A stretch of DNA of 32,691 bases. Source: a bacterium TMED88 (GTDB taxonomy: Bacteria; Myxococcota_A; UBA9160; UBA4427). The notes beneath the pieces are model-generated. The model was not told the DNA's origin and searched no databases. It worked only from the letters and a program-made list of their open reading frames with translations. Both the position numbers and the translations under genes were made by a program. Shown here in pieces: positions 1 through 8,185 of this stretch (positions are counted from its first letter, which is position 1; each line of letters begins with the position of its first letter). Where the stretch lies: positions 1 to 32,691 of the forward strand of contig NHEP01000010.1 of the NCBI GenBank assembly GCA_002171515.1, given 5' to 3'.

Positions 1-108
1 GGTGCGGAAATTCTTTGGGCTCACCGTTTTCGCCACCAGGCAGATCACCCCGATTTCAAGCAGTTGCCGGCCTTAGCTCGCGAGGGGGCTCGATCAATCG
101 GCTCGTGA
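1..108 (+). CDS. C-terminal tail of an unidentified protein (partial, cut by the window edge)
   Basis: Frame 1 is open from the first base to a TGA at 106-108 and encodes 35 residues, including the stretch HRFRHQADHPDF and a tail ending ARSIGS. The composition (charged residues, no long low-complexity run) is compatible with the end of a real soluble protein. I do not recognise the family. It lies 94 bases upstream of the NSS transporter on the same strand and could be its operon partner. An open frame this short at a window edge can also be chance, so confidence is low. Confidence 0.35.
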   Translation, partial: GAEILWAHRFRHQADHPDFKQLPALAREGARSIGS

Positions 109-202
109 CCATTCGGCGTGACCCATCCCGCCGTTCGGACTAAGGCATCTAGAGCGGTTGGACTCTTGAAATCAGAGCCTGTCCGTGCAGTGAGGTGAAA
201 AG

Positions 203-1543
203 ATGGCCAACGCAAAGCGCGAGCAATGGAACACCTCTTTCGGCTTTGTCGCAGCGGCCGTCGGTTCTGCTGTGGGCCTCGGCAACATGTGGCGTTTTTC
301 CTACCTGACTGCGGAAAAAGGAGGCGCGGCATTCGTTGCCCTTTATTTGGCCTTCACTTTGCTGGTGGGGCTCCCCATTCTTCTGGCGGAAATGACAATT
401 GGTCGGGGCGCAAGTCGGAGTCCCATTCTGGCGCTTGAGCACTACGGGGGTCGAAGCTGGCGACTTTTAGGCGGCCTGTTCGTCTTGACCGGTTTTCTGA
501 TTTTATCCTACTACTCGGTGATCGCTGGCTGGACATTACGCTATGCCGGAGAGCTGATTTTGCATGGCCTCCCTGCTCACCCAGGAGATCACTTTTCGCA
601 GGTGAGTCAAGGTTGGTCAGCTTTTCTCTTTCACGTGGGTTTTATGGCGCTCACAATGGGGATCGTCGCAGGGGGCGTGACTCGAGGAATCGAACGCGTT
701 TCAGTTGTCGCGATGCCAGCTCTCTTTATCCTCGTCTGTGGGCTCGCTTTGTATGCCGCCACCTTACCGGGTTCTGGGGCGGGCTATGCGTATTACTTGA
801 ATGCAAATTTCGCAAATGCCCTGTCGATGGATGTTGTCGTTTCAGCAGCGGGCCAAAGTTTCTTTAGTCTGAGTTTAGGGATGGGCGCGATGCTCACGTT
901 TGCCAGCTATCTCGCTCGGCAAAGCGACTTACCCAGAGAGGCGATTCGAATTGCGTCGGCGGATTTCGGAGTCGCCTTCTTGGCCGGCTTGATGGTCTTT
1001 CCGATTGTCTTTGCCTTGGGTGTAGAAGGCGATGTCAGTGAGAGCACATTGGGGGCCCTGTTCGTTGCTCTTCCAGAAGCTTTTGTCAGCATGGGTCTGG
1101 GTGGGCGCTTTGTCGGAGTCATCTTCTTCATCGCCCTGATCGTCGGGGCTCTCACCTCGGCGATCTCCCTGCTTGAGGTGGTGGTATCCGCTGCAGTTGA
1201 CGGGTGGGACTGGAGCCGTGGTCGTGCAGTTGTGGTGGCCGGCGGGCTGATCACTCTGATGGGTTCTTTTGCAGCCTGGGATCTCAACTTGCTTGATGCG
1301 ATGGATCAAATTGCCAACAACATTCTGCTCCTGCTAGGCGCCCTATTGCTCTCGATCTTTGTTGGTTGGGTGATGAAGGGAGCCGAGGATGAGCTCGAGC
1401 AGGGCGCAGGTCCGCTCAGCTGGGCGGCCGCATGGCGTATTCTGCTTCGCTGGTGGGTGCCCCTCGTTCTGTTCTTTGTTCTTTTTCATTCGGTTCCGAC
1501 CACGGTTTCGAACGTTCGAAGTCTTGTCTTCGGATTCGAATAG
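203..1543 (+). CDS. Sodium-dependent transporter, SNF/NSS family
   Basis: This 446-residue polytopic inner-membrane protein belongs to the neurotransmitter:sodium symporter family, which imports amino acids or related amines with Na+. The family signature is at the N-terminus: an FGFVAAAVGSAVGLGNMWRF segment (residues ~14-33) forms TM1 with its unwound Na+/substrate site, followed by YLTAEKGGAAF. A serine replaces the usual proline after WRF. The FSLSLGMGAMLTFASYL segment around residue 225 corresponds to TM6. Length and about 11-12 hydrophobic segments fit bacterial MhsT/LeuT-type members. GAGGTG lies 6 bases before the ATG and supports this start. The next gene starts 16 bases after the stop, so the two are probably co-transcribed. 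The substrate cannot be read from the sequence. Confidence 0.93.
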   Translation: MANAKREQWNTSFGFVAAAVGSAVGLGNMWRFSYLTAEKGGAAFVALYLAFTLLVGLPILLAEMTIGRGASRSPILALEHYGGRSWRLLGGLFVLTGFLILSYYSVIAGWTLRYAGELILHGLPAHPGDHFSQVSQGWSAFLFHVGFMALTMGIVAGGVTRGIERVSVVAMPALFILVCGLALYAATLPGSGAGYAYYLNANFANALSMDVVVSAAGQSFFSLSLGMGAMLTFASYLARQSDLPREAIRIASADFGVAFLAGLMVFPIVFALGVEGDVSESTLGALFVALPEAFVSMGLGGRFVGVIFFIALIVGALTSAISLLEVVVSAAVDGWDWSRGRAVVVAGGLITLMGSFAAWDLNLLDAMDQIANNILLLLGALLLSIFVGWVMKGAEDELEQGAGPLSWAAAWRILLRWWVPLVLFFVLFHSVPTTVSNVRSLVFGFE

Positions 1544-1559
1544 CGAGGGCGTACAGTCC

Positions 1560-1994
1560 ATGATGCAGCGGATTCGAATCTTTCTGGCGTTGCTGATGGC
1601 AACCCCATTGATCTTTTTGGCCGTGATCTATGGGGCGAGCGAGTTGGGGGGCGAGGTGGTTGTCCTGCATCGGATTCGAGACCCGGGCGCCCCGGCCAAT
1701 GAAATAGACCGAGTTCGGGTGTGGATTGTGGAGGACGACCAAGTGGCGTGGATCGAACATGGCGATGCACAGTCGGCTTGGATTTCGGCTCTTTCGCAGG
1801 ATCCGGTCATTCGTATTGAGCGTGCGGGGAAACTCGGTTCTTATCGAGCCTCGGCGGATCCATCTGCTCATGATCACTACCACACGCTTCGGAGAGAACG
1901 TTACGGCTGGGCCGACGTCTTGATCGGTTGGGTGTCGGGTGGCGCCGCATCCTGCGAGGGTATCCCAGTCCGTATCGAAAGGTTCTCAACCTAG
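1560..1994 (+). CDS. Membrane-anchored deazaflavin/nitroreductase-like split-barrel protein (DUF385-like)
   Basis: The protein has 144 residues if it starts at the ATG at 1560, preceded by GAGGG; the frame stays open further upstream but there it overlaps the transporter gene. Residues ~5-26 form one hydrophobic helix (FLALLMATPLIFLAVIYGA), probably a membrane anchor or uncleaved signal. The rest reads as a small beta-barrel: GGEVVVLH, a VRVWIVEDDQVAWI strand pair, a VIRIERAGKLGSYRA strand, then RERYGWADVLIGW and a final VRIERF strand. This resembles the F420/FMN-binding split-barrel proteins annotated as nitroreductase/quinone reductase (DUF385) in lipid-degrading bacteria. The typical GxKSGKPR cofactor segment is replaced by RDPGAPANEIDR, so cofactor binding is doubtful. 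It lies 16 bases after the NSS transporter. The family call is by pattern and moderate in confidence. Confidence 0.6.
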   Translation: MMQRIRIFLALLMATPLIFLAVIYGASELGGEVVVLHRIRDPGAPANEIDRVRVWIVEDDQVAWIEHGDAQSAWISALSQDPVIRIERAGKLGSYRASADPSAHDHYHTLRRERYGWADVLIGWVSGGAASCEGIPVRIERFST

Positions 1995-2063
1995 AGCCGC
2001 GCTCGTCCGCGGGTGGCCTGCTGAATCCGAGGGGCGGCCCTTCGAGTTCGTTTTCTGGAATGT

Positions 2064-2498
2064 CTATTTCTCGCCGGGAAGATAGGTTTGGAAATGTCCG
2101 CCGAGGTCTGAGTCGATGTGGGAAGGGACTCGGTAATAGGTTCTGATCACGACGGAACCATCCTCTTCAAATCGATAAGTCTCGATACTCAGACCGACTC
2201 GGCTGCCCTCTTCTGTTTTGATGTGATTTTCGAGGATCCAGGCGACCTCGTTTCCGCAAACGAAAAGGCCGCCGTCCGCAATTTTAAAAGTGACTTCTTT
2301 CTGGAAGAGGTCAAAGGATTCCACACAGCAATGTTCGAATCCGCGCTTCTCCGGTGTTCCTACAGGGTCGAGCATTCGAAAATCGCCGATGGCGACTTTC
2401 TTCCAGTTTTGGATCCAGGCCTCTTTGTCGCCGGCGTTCCAGAGGGCAACGTAGTTTCGGGCCCACTCGAGGAGTTCTTTCTTGCTGGGAATGGCCAT
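2064..2498 (-). CDS. SnoaL/NTF2-like domain protein
   Basis: This 144-residue protein is a single NTF2-like alpha+beta cone. It has an N-terminal helix with LLEWARNYVALWNAGDKEAW, the W-N-x-G-D/H signature of SnoaL-like proteins, then strands ending in GLSIETYRFEEDGSVVIRTY. Such folds serve as polyketide cyclases, steroid isomerases, limonene-epoxide hydrolase-like enzymes or simple binding proteins; the function is not decidable here. I chose the ATG at 2498 because GGGAGGAAAC sits immediately before it. An ATG four codons upstream (2510) would place that Shine-Dalgarno inside the gene. It lies 104 bases downstream of plsB on the same strand and may be the last gene of the lipid operon. Confidence 0.75.
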   Translation of the reverse strand: MAIPSKKELLEWARNYVALWNAGDKEAWIQNWKKVAIGDFRMLDPVGTPEKRGFEHCCVESFDLFQKEVTFKIADGGLFVCGNEVAWILENHIKTEEGSRVGLSIETYRFEEDGSVVIRTYYRVPSHIDSDLGGHFQTYLPGEK

Positions 2499-2602
2499 GT
2501 TTCCTCCCATCCATCTTGGATGTGTCTCAGAATTTAAGCAGGAACGACTGCGGGTACGGATTGGTTCAGTCGGGCAGAGATAGTTGATTCTGAAGCGGGT
2601 AT

Positions 2603-5008
2603 CTAGTCAATGACTCCAGTTCGGCGGCTGGCCGCGAGAGCGACAATGACTTGCACGCGGCGATTCGCGTCAGCGATCTCTGAAGCGAAGTCGCGTCGTG
2701 CGTCCTGAATGCCAGGATTTCGGTGGTCAAGAAGAGTTCGATTGTCAGCTAATTTTCGTGCATTCTCAAAGAGGACTTTGGAGATCGAAGAAGTACTCTG
2801 AACAAAATGCTGCAGTTGGTACTGCTTGCCCAATCCCAGACAGCTTGAGACCAAGGCATCTGGATCGACGGGTTCGGTCGATTCAATGCGGAGCAGTGCG
2901 TCGGCAAAGACGCGGTAGCTCTCCAGAAAGGGTCTGAGGATACGATGAGAAGTGAAGGGCCTGAAGGATTGGACAAGCTTGCGACTCTCCGATCCACTTT
3001 TTTCCAGAGCGGTCTCCCACTTCACGTTTTGCCGCGTGAGCTCGGCCCGAATTTCGTTTCGGAATTCCTCTTTCTCCGCGAAAAAGAATTCAAATTTCAG
3101 GAGGTCACGAAGTGCCATGGCCTCGTCCCAAAAAACCGAGAGCGCACCTTCGGCTGAAGATTCCGAAGCCTTGATGGCTGCAAGTTCTGCAATTGCGGCA
3201 TTGACAAAGAAATGGATGACGGTGTTCCTGTAGTAGGCAGCCTCGAGTTGCTGCTCAGAACCAATTCGATAAACCTGCTCGGGCCCCCCGTCAAAGCGAC
3301 TGACTACGCCGTTTTCAACCAATGCGTCCAGCGTACGCGCAATCCCTTCTTGGGTTTCCAGCTGAGCAAATTGAGCCGTGGTTGGAAGTTTTCGTTCTCG
3401 AACGGACTGCATGAGATTCGCCAAGCTTCTCTGGGCCTGAGGCACCGTGAGGGCGGTCTCTCCTGTTCCCAAGAGGGCGAGGGTCAGGAGTGAAGTGGGC
3501 GTGATCGGTGTGACTCGGTTGATTCGAACAGAAACCTCGAAGGCGATCTTCTGTAGAGCGATGTCTTGCTCGTCGGGGTCCTCATGATTGACTTCATGAG
3601 GCGCGCCCAGTTGATCCGCGACGGAAACGGGTTCGCCAAATCGCACATGGATTTGCCCATATCGCTTGCGCAGTGCCCGAATGACACCGACCAACCATCC
3701 CAGATTTTCTTTCTGCTTTGCCGCGCCCTGTTGTTCGTCGCTGTATCCGCCGACTTCCTGGATCTGGTCGTACGCGATCGAAACGGGAATCAGCATGACG
3801 TCCTCTGATTTTCCTCGTCGCCAGGCGTCGATCACGTAGGCCAGTAGTCCAAACTTCGGAGGCAAGAGCTTTCCGGAGCGGGAGCGCCCCCCCTCGATGT
3901 ACCATTCCAACGCAAAACGCTTCTCGATCAGGTAGTCGATGTAGTGCCTAAGGACCAGCTTGTAGAGAGGTTGATCTCGAAAGCTGCGACGGATGAAGAA
4001 GACACCGCTTCTTCGAATAATCGGCCCGAGCGGAAAGAAGTTCATGTTGATGCCGCCCGCCGTATGGTTGGGCGGCAAACCATTTTCGTAAAGCATGTAC
4101 TGGAGTGCGAGGTGGTCGAGGTTGGATTTGTGTGTGGGCAGGAAGACCACCGGGTGCCGTTGGCTGAGGCCCGCGATATGGCGCAGTTCGTCTTGGCTGT
4201 ATTCGATCTCTTCGGCATAGCCTTGGCTGTACACTTTTCGAATCAGCCGGGCAGCAAGGTCAATCACGTAGGTACTGTGTGTTGCGGCAATTTCCTGGAG
4301 GTTTGCTGTGGCTTCCTTGAGGACCTTGCTGTCTGGAAGGCCGGCTTCTCGCGCAAGCTGAGTCAGTCGGCCCCGAAAGTCGGGTCGGTCAAGGATCTCC
4401 GCAGTAACCAATTTGGGCACTTTGTAGCGTGCGCCTCGGATTTGACGCTCGGCTCTTTCAAGGGCCAGAATCGCTTGCCGTGCGACAAACTCGGGGAGTC
4501 CGGCAACAGTGCCTCCGCCGTGTTGCCCGGCTTGGTTCCAACGGGTTCGCAGCTCGCTGCTTCTTGCTGGCTGCGCGACGACGATTCGGAAGCGGTCAGG
4601 GTGCCGAGCCCGAATCAGGCGCTGTCGAAGCCGGCCGGGATCTCGAGGGTCCCCGAAGAGGAGTAGGTCTCGGCCCCGAACAACGCGCTCGCCGTCCAGC
4701 ATGGGGGCGAGCCAGGCAATCCGAATTGGGGCGAAGAGAGCGTCTTCGTCTGCGGAGAGCAGCGCTTCCAAGCTCGGGTCGAGCGGTTGTTTTCGTCGAG
4801 GTTGAGGGCGTCGGGAAGGGGGCAGGGACAGGACCCGAACCGCGCCCGGTGTCCGGTCCGGTGGGTGGGACCGGGTCACCCACTCCTCAAGCATTTCGTG
4901 CTCAAGAGGGCTGGATGCATCGAGAAGAAAGACGAGGAGCCGATCCTCTTCGCATTCTGGCCATTTCGGTAAGGCCGGTTCGGCTTGGCCGGTTTGGCTC
5001 ACGGTCAT
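2603..5008 (-). CDS. plsB: Glycerol-3-phosphate 1-O-acyltransferase, PlsB type
   Basis: PlsB transfers an acyl group from acyl-CoA or acyl-ACP to sn-glycerol-3-phosphate at the inner membrane, the first step of phospholipid synthesis. At 801 residues it matches the ~800-residue PlsB family, not the short PlsY. All four acyltransferase blocks are visible: HKSNLD (H293, D298; the catalytic H-x4-D), GVFFIRRSF (335-343), EGGRSRSGK (372-380, glycerol-3-phosphate binding) and LIPVSIAYD (406-414). Block 1 usually reads HRSHxD, so the Asn in place of the second His is a mild variation. The N-terminal ~280 residues and C-terminal ~350 residues are the PlsB-specific helical regions. The gene starts 9 bases after the GPH transporter stop, which implies translational linkage. 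No strong ribosome site precedes the ATG. Confidence 0.93.
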   Translation of the reverse strand: MTVSQTGQAEPALPKWPECEEDRLLVFLLDASSPLEHEMLEEWVTRSHPPDRTPGAVRVLSLPPSRRPQPRRKQPLDPSLEALLSADEDALFAPIRIAWLAPMLDGERVVRGRDLLLFGDPRDPGRLRQRLIRARHPDRFRIVVAQPARSSELRTRWNQAGQHGGGTVAGLPEFVARQAILALERAERQIRGARYKVPKLVTAEILDRPDFRGRLTQLAREAGLPDSKVLKEATANLQEIAATHSTYVIDLAARLIRKVYSQGYAEEIEYSQDELRHIAGLSQRHPVVFLPTHKSNLDHLALQYMLYENGLPPNHTAGGINMNFFPLGPIIRRSGVFFIRRSFRDQPLYKLVLRHYIDYLIEKRFALEWYIEGGRSRSGKLLPPKFGLLAYVIDAWRRGKSEDVMLIPVSIAYDQIQEVGGYSDEQQGAAKQKENLGWLVGVIRALRKRYGQIHVRFGEPVSVADQLGAPHEVNHEDPDEQDIALQKIAFEVSVRINRVTPITPTSLLTLALLGTGETALTVPQAQRSLANLMQSVRERKLPTTAQFAQLETQEGIARTLDALVENGVVSRFDGGPEQVYRIGSEQQLEAAYYRNTVIHFFVNAAIAELAAIKASESSAEGALSVFWDEAMALRDLLKFEFFFAEKEEFRNEIRAELTRQNVKWETALEKSGSESRKLVQSFRPFTSHRILRPFLESYRVFADALLRIESTEPVDPDALVSSCLGLGKQYQLQHFVQSTSSISKVLFENARKLADNRTLLDHRNPGIQDARRDFASEIADANRRVQVIVALAASRRTGVID

Positions 5009-5017
5009 CGCACCATT

Positions 5018-6394
5018 CTACACGGGGTCGTCCTGAATGGGACCGCTTTCCTCGAGCTTACGGTCGGGGTTCCGTTGGGCGATTTGCTGATGGATCCAAG
5101 CGTGCCGAACCCGTGTGAGGGGATAGTCGCGCAGACTGAAGAGGGTGCAGGCTAAGAAAGCGGCCGGGATGAGGGTGCCGAGCACCCGGATGGTCCAGAT
5201 CGCCCCTTCGGGTTGGGTGCTGAGTTCGCTGTCGTAGCCTGCCCACGAAAGGGCAAAACCGCCCAGCATATAAGCACTGGCCCCTCCGACCTTTCGAATG
5301 AATGTGAATACGCCATTGTAAATTCCTTCGCGGCGGGCGCCATGCGAAAGCTCATCCTCGTCGATTACCTCGCCCAGCATTGCCCAGGGAAAGAGGTCGA
5401 CGACGGCATATCCAGCGCCGAGGCCTCCAGCGATGACGAAAAGGCTCCAGCGAGGCCAGCCCGGATCGCCCGCGAAGGTGAGAACTAAGCACGTCACAAA
5501 CCAAAGGGAGCCGAGAATGAGAATTCGGTGTTTCTCTCTATTTTGCGCGAATCGAAGCCAGAGGGGAAGTGACAAAACGACAACAGAGAGCATGACAAGA
5601 AGCGTCGACGTCACGTCGCCAGGCCGGCGCAGCCAAACAATGACAAAGAGCGGGATAGCGAGTCCCAGGAGATCGATAGCGACTCGGCCGAGGAGGTAAA
5701 TTCCACATAAGCGCACGTAGGTGGGATGACGAAAAAGGCTCGCAAGGGCTGGCCCGAGAGGTTCTTTTTGCCCAGGTGGTGCCTTGCTTCGCTCGAAGCT
5801 AGCGGCCCAGACGATTGGCCACGGAATAATAAGGCCAACGGCGAGAAGCGCCCCGGCTTGGGCATAGCCCTCGGCGCCTCCTCCAAAAACTTCGGCCAGT
5901 TCGAAGAGGCTCGCGGCGACCATGCTGCCCAGAACGGCCCCCGCTGAGCGCCAGGTATTCAAAGAGGTCCGCTCGTCATAGCCGCTGGCCATTTCCGGGA
6001 TCAAGGCCATGTAGGGAACTGAAAGAACCGTCATGGATAGAGCAATTCCGATGTAAATGGAGAGGTACCAAAAGAACATCGGCGCTTGTTCGCTGTAGGG
6101 CGTTCTCCAGAGAAGCGCGAACAAGGCTCCGAGCGGCAGCATGCCGATCAAAAAGAAAGGGCGGCGGCGTCCGATTTTCCACTGAAGGCCATCTGAAAAC
6201 CGCCCCATGAGGGGGTCGGTAAAAGCATCGACGAGTCGTGCCAGCCAGGCAATGAGGCCGGCTAACCAGGGCTCAAGGCCGGCGACGGTGACGAGGAAAG
6301 TGAAGAAGACAAGGGTGAGCGCACTCAGGGCCGTATTGGTCGAGAGGTCGCCAAGCCCGTAGGCGGCTTTGCGGGGGGTGCTCAGCGCGCGCAC
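5018..6394 (-). CDS. GPH-type (MFS_2) cation-coupled symporter
   Basis: This is a 458-residue, 12-helix transporter of the glycoside-pentoside-hexuronide family, related to MelB. The hallmark lies after helix 2: the DAFTDPLMGRFSDG run, then RRRPFFLIG, with acidic residues that bind Na+/H+ in MelB. A matching loop in the C-terminal half (VVDLFPWAMLGEVIDEDEL) is also typical. MelB transports sugars, but the same fold includes the lysophospholipid carrier MFSD2A, and many proteobacterial members have unknown substrates. It starts 2 bases after the thiolase stop and ends 9 bases before plsB. This points to a lipid-related cargo rather than a sugar, which is inference from context only. Confidence 0.88.
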   Translation of the reverse strand: MRALSTPRKAAYGLGDLSTNTALSALTLVFFTFLVTVAGLEPWLAGLIAWLARLVDAFTDPLMGRFSDGLQWKIGRRRPFFLIGMLPLGALFALLWRTPYSEQAPMFFWYLSIYIGIALSMTVLSVPYMALIPEMASGYDERTSLNTWRSAGAVLGSMVAASLFELAEVFGGGAEGYAQAGALLAVGLIIPWPIVWAASFERSKAPPGQKEPLGPALASLFRHPTYVRLCGIYLLGRVAIDLLGLAIPLFVIVWLRRPGDVTSTLLVMLSVVVLSLPLWLRFAQNREKHRILILGSLWFVTCLVLTFAGDPGWPRWSLFVIAGGLGAGYAVVDLFPWAMLGEVIDEDELSHGARREGIYNGVFTFIRKVGGASAYMLGGFALSWAGYDSELSTQPEGAIWTIRVLGTLIPAAFLACTLFSLRDYPLTRVRHAWIHQQIAQRNPDRKLEESGPIQDDPV

Positions 6395-6396
6395 GG

Positions 6397-7590
6397 TCAG
6401 ACGATATTGCCCTTACGATAAAGGGTCACGACGGCGGCTCCGGCGAGGCCCAAGTTGTGTTGGAGCGCGACGCTCGCGTCTTCGACCTGGCGCTTTTTGG
6501 CATCTCCACGAAGCTGCCAAGTGAGTTCGCAACACTGCGCGAGGCCAGTGGCGCCTAAAGGGTGCCCCTTCGAGATCAGGCCGCCGGAGGGGTTGACGAC
6601 GACCTGCCCTCCATAGGTTTGAGCTCCGGAGTCTACGAACTCGCCGGCTTTCCCTTCCGGGCAGAGTCCGAGGGCTTCATAGGTGATCAATTCGTTGCAA
6701 GAAAAGCAGTCGTGCAATTCGACGACGTCGACATTTTCGGGACCTATTCCGGATTGTTCGTAAACTTTCTTTGCGGCGGCCTGGGTCATGTCTGCTCCGA
6801 CCATCTTGATCATGCTGCCTTCGTAGGAAGAGGGGAAGTCAGTCGTCATGGCCATCCCCGCAATCTCGATGGCTCGATCTTGGAGTCCATGTTTTCTGAC
6901 GAAATCCTCGCTGGCCAGGATGGCGGCGCCGGAGCCGTCGGAAGTTGGGCAGCACTGAAGTTTGGTGAGTGGGCCGAAAACCTGCGGTGCATTCTTGATG
7001 TCTTCGAGGCTGTATTCATCTTGGAACTGCGAATAGGGGTTATTGACCGAATGCTTATGGTTCTTCCAGCCAATCTTGGCGAAGTGCTCCGGGGTGGTTC
7101 CGAATCGCTCATTATGTTCAAGGCCGGCGTTCCCAAACATTTGGGGGGCCGCAGGGGCCTGGGCGAAGCCGTGGCGATCAACCATCACCTGGAAGTGCTT
7201 GTCGAGTGCGATCGTGCGATCTGTGTACTTCATCCCGAGGGAGCCTTTTTCCATCTTTTCGAAACCGAGTGCCATCACGCAGTCTGCAAGCCCACCTTCA
7301 ACGAACTGCTTGGCCATAAAGAGGGCTGTCGATCCGGTGGAGCAGTTGTTGTTGACGTTGTAGATCGGGATGCCCGAATGTCCGAGCTCGTAAAAAGCGC
7401 GTTCTCCGCAAGTAGAATCGCCATAGCAATACCCCACGGCAGCCTGCTCAATGTCTTCGAATGAAATGCCTGCATCCTCGATGGCATTTTGGCCGGCCTC
7501 TCGTGCCATGTCGGGGTAGTCCCAGTCCCGTCCCCCAGGCTTTTCGAAGCGGGTCATGCCTACACCGATCACATAAACTTTTCGACTCAT
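6397..7590 (-). CDS. SCP2-type thiolase / lipid-transfer protein-like acetyl-CoA acyltransferase
   Basis: The 397-residue protein is a thiolase-fold enzyme of the SCP-x/Ltp branch, which cleaves or transfers acyl groups on CoA thioesters with bulky side chains such as sterols and branched acids. The nucleophile is C83 in NNNCSTGS. H293 lies in [10 protein letters not shown] and H343 in [14 protein letters not shown]. The C-terminal [17 protein letters not shown] (377 on) replaces the CxG motif of ordinary thiolases with HN, as expected for this branch. The start is well supported: AAGGAG lies 8 bases before the ATG. It is the first gene of the run thiolase, GPH symporter, plsB, SnoaL-like. 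No DUF35 OB-fold partner, common beside such thiolases, is adjacent. Confidence 0.9.
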   Translation of the reverse strand: MSRKVYVIGVGMTRFEKPGGRDWDYPDMAREAGQNAIEDAGISFEDIEQAAVGYCYGDSTCGERAFYELGHSGIPIYNVNNNCSTGSTALFMAKQFVEGGLADCVMALGFEKMEKGSLGMKYTDRTIALDKHFQVMVDRHGFAQAPAAPQMFGNAGLEHNERFGTTPEHFAKIGWKNHKHSVNNPYSQFQDEYSLEDIKNAPQVFGPLTKLQCCPTSDGSGAAILASEDFVRKHGLQDRAIEIAGMAMTTDFPSSYEGSMIKMVGADMTQAAAKKVYEQSGIGPENVDVVELHDCFSCNELITYEALGLCPEGKAGEFVDSGAQTYGGQVVVNPSGGLISKGHPLGATGLAQCCELTWQLRGDAKKRQVEDASVALQHNLGLAGAAVVTLYRKGNIV

Positions 7591-7619
7591 CGTGAACTCC
7601 TTGATGGGAATGCGGCCTC

Positions 7620-7647
7620 TTGAGGGGGAAGTAACGAGCCGGATAAT
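7620..7647 (+). promoter_or_regulatory. Candidate sigma-70 promoter for the HIT gene
   Basis: TTGAGG at 7620-7625 and GATAAT at 7642-7647 are separated by 16 bases. They lie about 95 bases upstream of the HIT start, inside the divergent region between it and the thiolase. The -10 box is near consensus and the -35 box matches at four of six positions. Confidence 0.45.
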
Positions 7648-7729
7648 CCTAGCAATCGGGTTACGGGATTGCCTCGGGGCGGATCTCGTGCAAAGAGACC
7701 ATGCTTTCTCTAGCCTGAAGGGAACTTCT

Positions 7730-7736
7730 AAGGAGG
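7730..7736 (+). promoter_or_regulatory. Ribosome binding site that decides the HIT start
   Basis: AAGGAGG is followed by five bases and the GTG at 7742. This near-perfect site shows that the in-frame ATG codons further upstream (from 7592) are not the start. Confidence 0.75.
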
Positions 7737-7741
7737 ACGGC

Positions 7742-8164
7742 GTGGCGACCCTTTTTACTCAGATTATCGAAGGCCAGCTTCCCGCTCATTTTGTCTGGCA
7801 AGACTCAGTCTGTGTCGGTTTTTTGTCGATTGCGCCCCTCAAGCCTGGACATACTTTGGTGGTTCCCAAGGCGGAAGTAGACCATTGGCTTGATCTCGAC
7901 CCCGATTGCGTTGCGCATCTGTCGGTTGTGGCGCAGAAGATTGGGAAAGCACAGATGCAGGCATATCGTCCCGTTCGCATCGGGACCATGGTTTTGGGAC
8001 TTGAAGTTCCACACGTGCACGTCCATGTGGTTCCGATTTGGAAACCGACGGATCTCGACTTTCAGAATGCTCAGTCGAACACCTCGCAGGAAGTGCTGGC
8101 CCGCGAGGCTTCCGTGCTCCGTCAAGCGCTCCGCGAACTCGGCTACGAGGAAGTCAGCGACTGA
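7742..8164 (+). CDS. HIT family protein (nucleotide hydrolase/transferase)
   Basis: This cytosolic protein of 140 residues is a histidine-triad nucleotide-binding protein. The triad HVHVHVVP near residue 96 holds the nucleophilic His that attacks the alpha-phosphate of substrates such as AMP-lysine, Ap4A or other nucleotidyl conjugates. The N-terminal [17 protein letters not shown] and [19 protein letters not shown] are the standard first strands and helix of the family. The length fits a single-domain HINT/Fhit-like protein. The GTG at 7742 is chosen for the strong ribosome site before it. It is divergent from the thiolase and converges on the crotonase with a 21-base gap. The physiological substrate is unknown. 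Confidence 0.9.
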   Translation: MATLFTQIIEGQLPAHFVWQDSVCVGFLSIAPLKPGHTLVVPKAEVDHWLDLDPDCVAHLSVVAQKIGKAQMQAYRPVRIGTMVLGLEVPHVHVHVVPIWKPTDLDFQNAQSNTSQEVLAREASVLRQALRELGYEEVSD

Positions 8165-8185
8165 CGGCTGCTTCCAGGGGAAGGC

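Noticed and set aside
3944..4666. 240-codon open frame opposite plsB, with cysteine-rich stretches
   Set aside because: The complementary strand encodes the conserved PlsB acyltransferase blocks in the same region; the frame is a shadow.
6562..7464. 300-codon open frame on the plus strand opposite the thiolase gene
   Set aside because: It is fully antisense to a gene with intact catalytic motifs, has no ribosome site, and its product resembles no protein family. It results from the codon bias of GC-rich coding DNA.
8165..8185. Terminator between the convergent HIT and crotonase genes
   Set aside because: The 21-base gap has only a weak, imperfect inverted repeat and no T-run.
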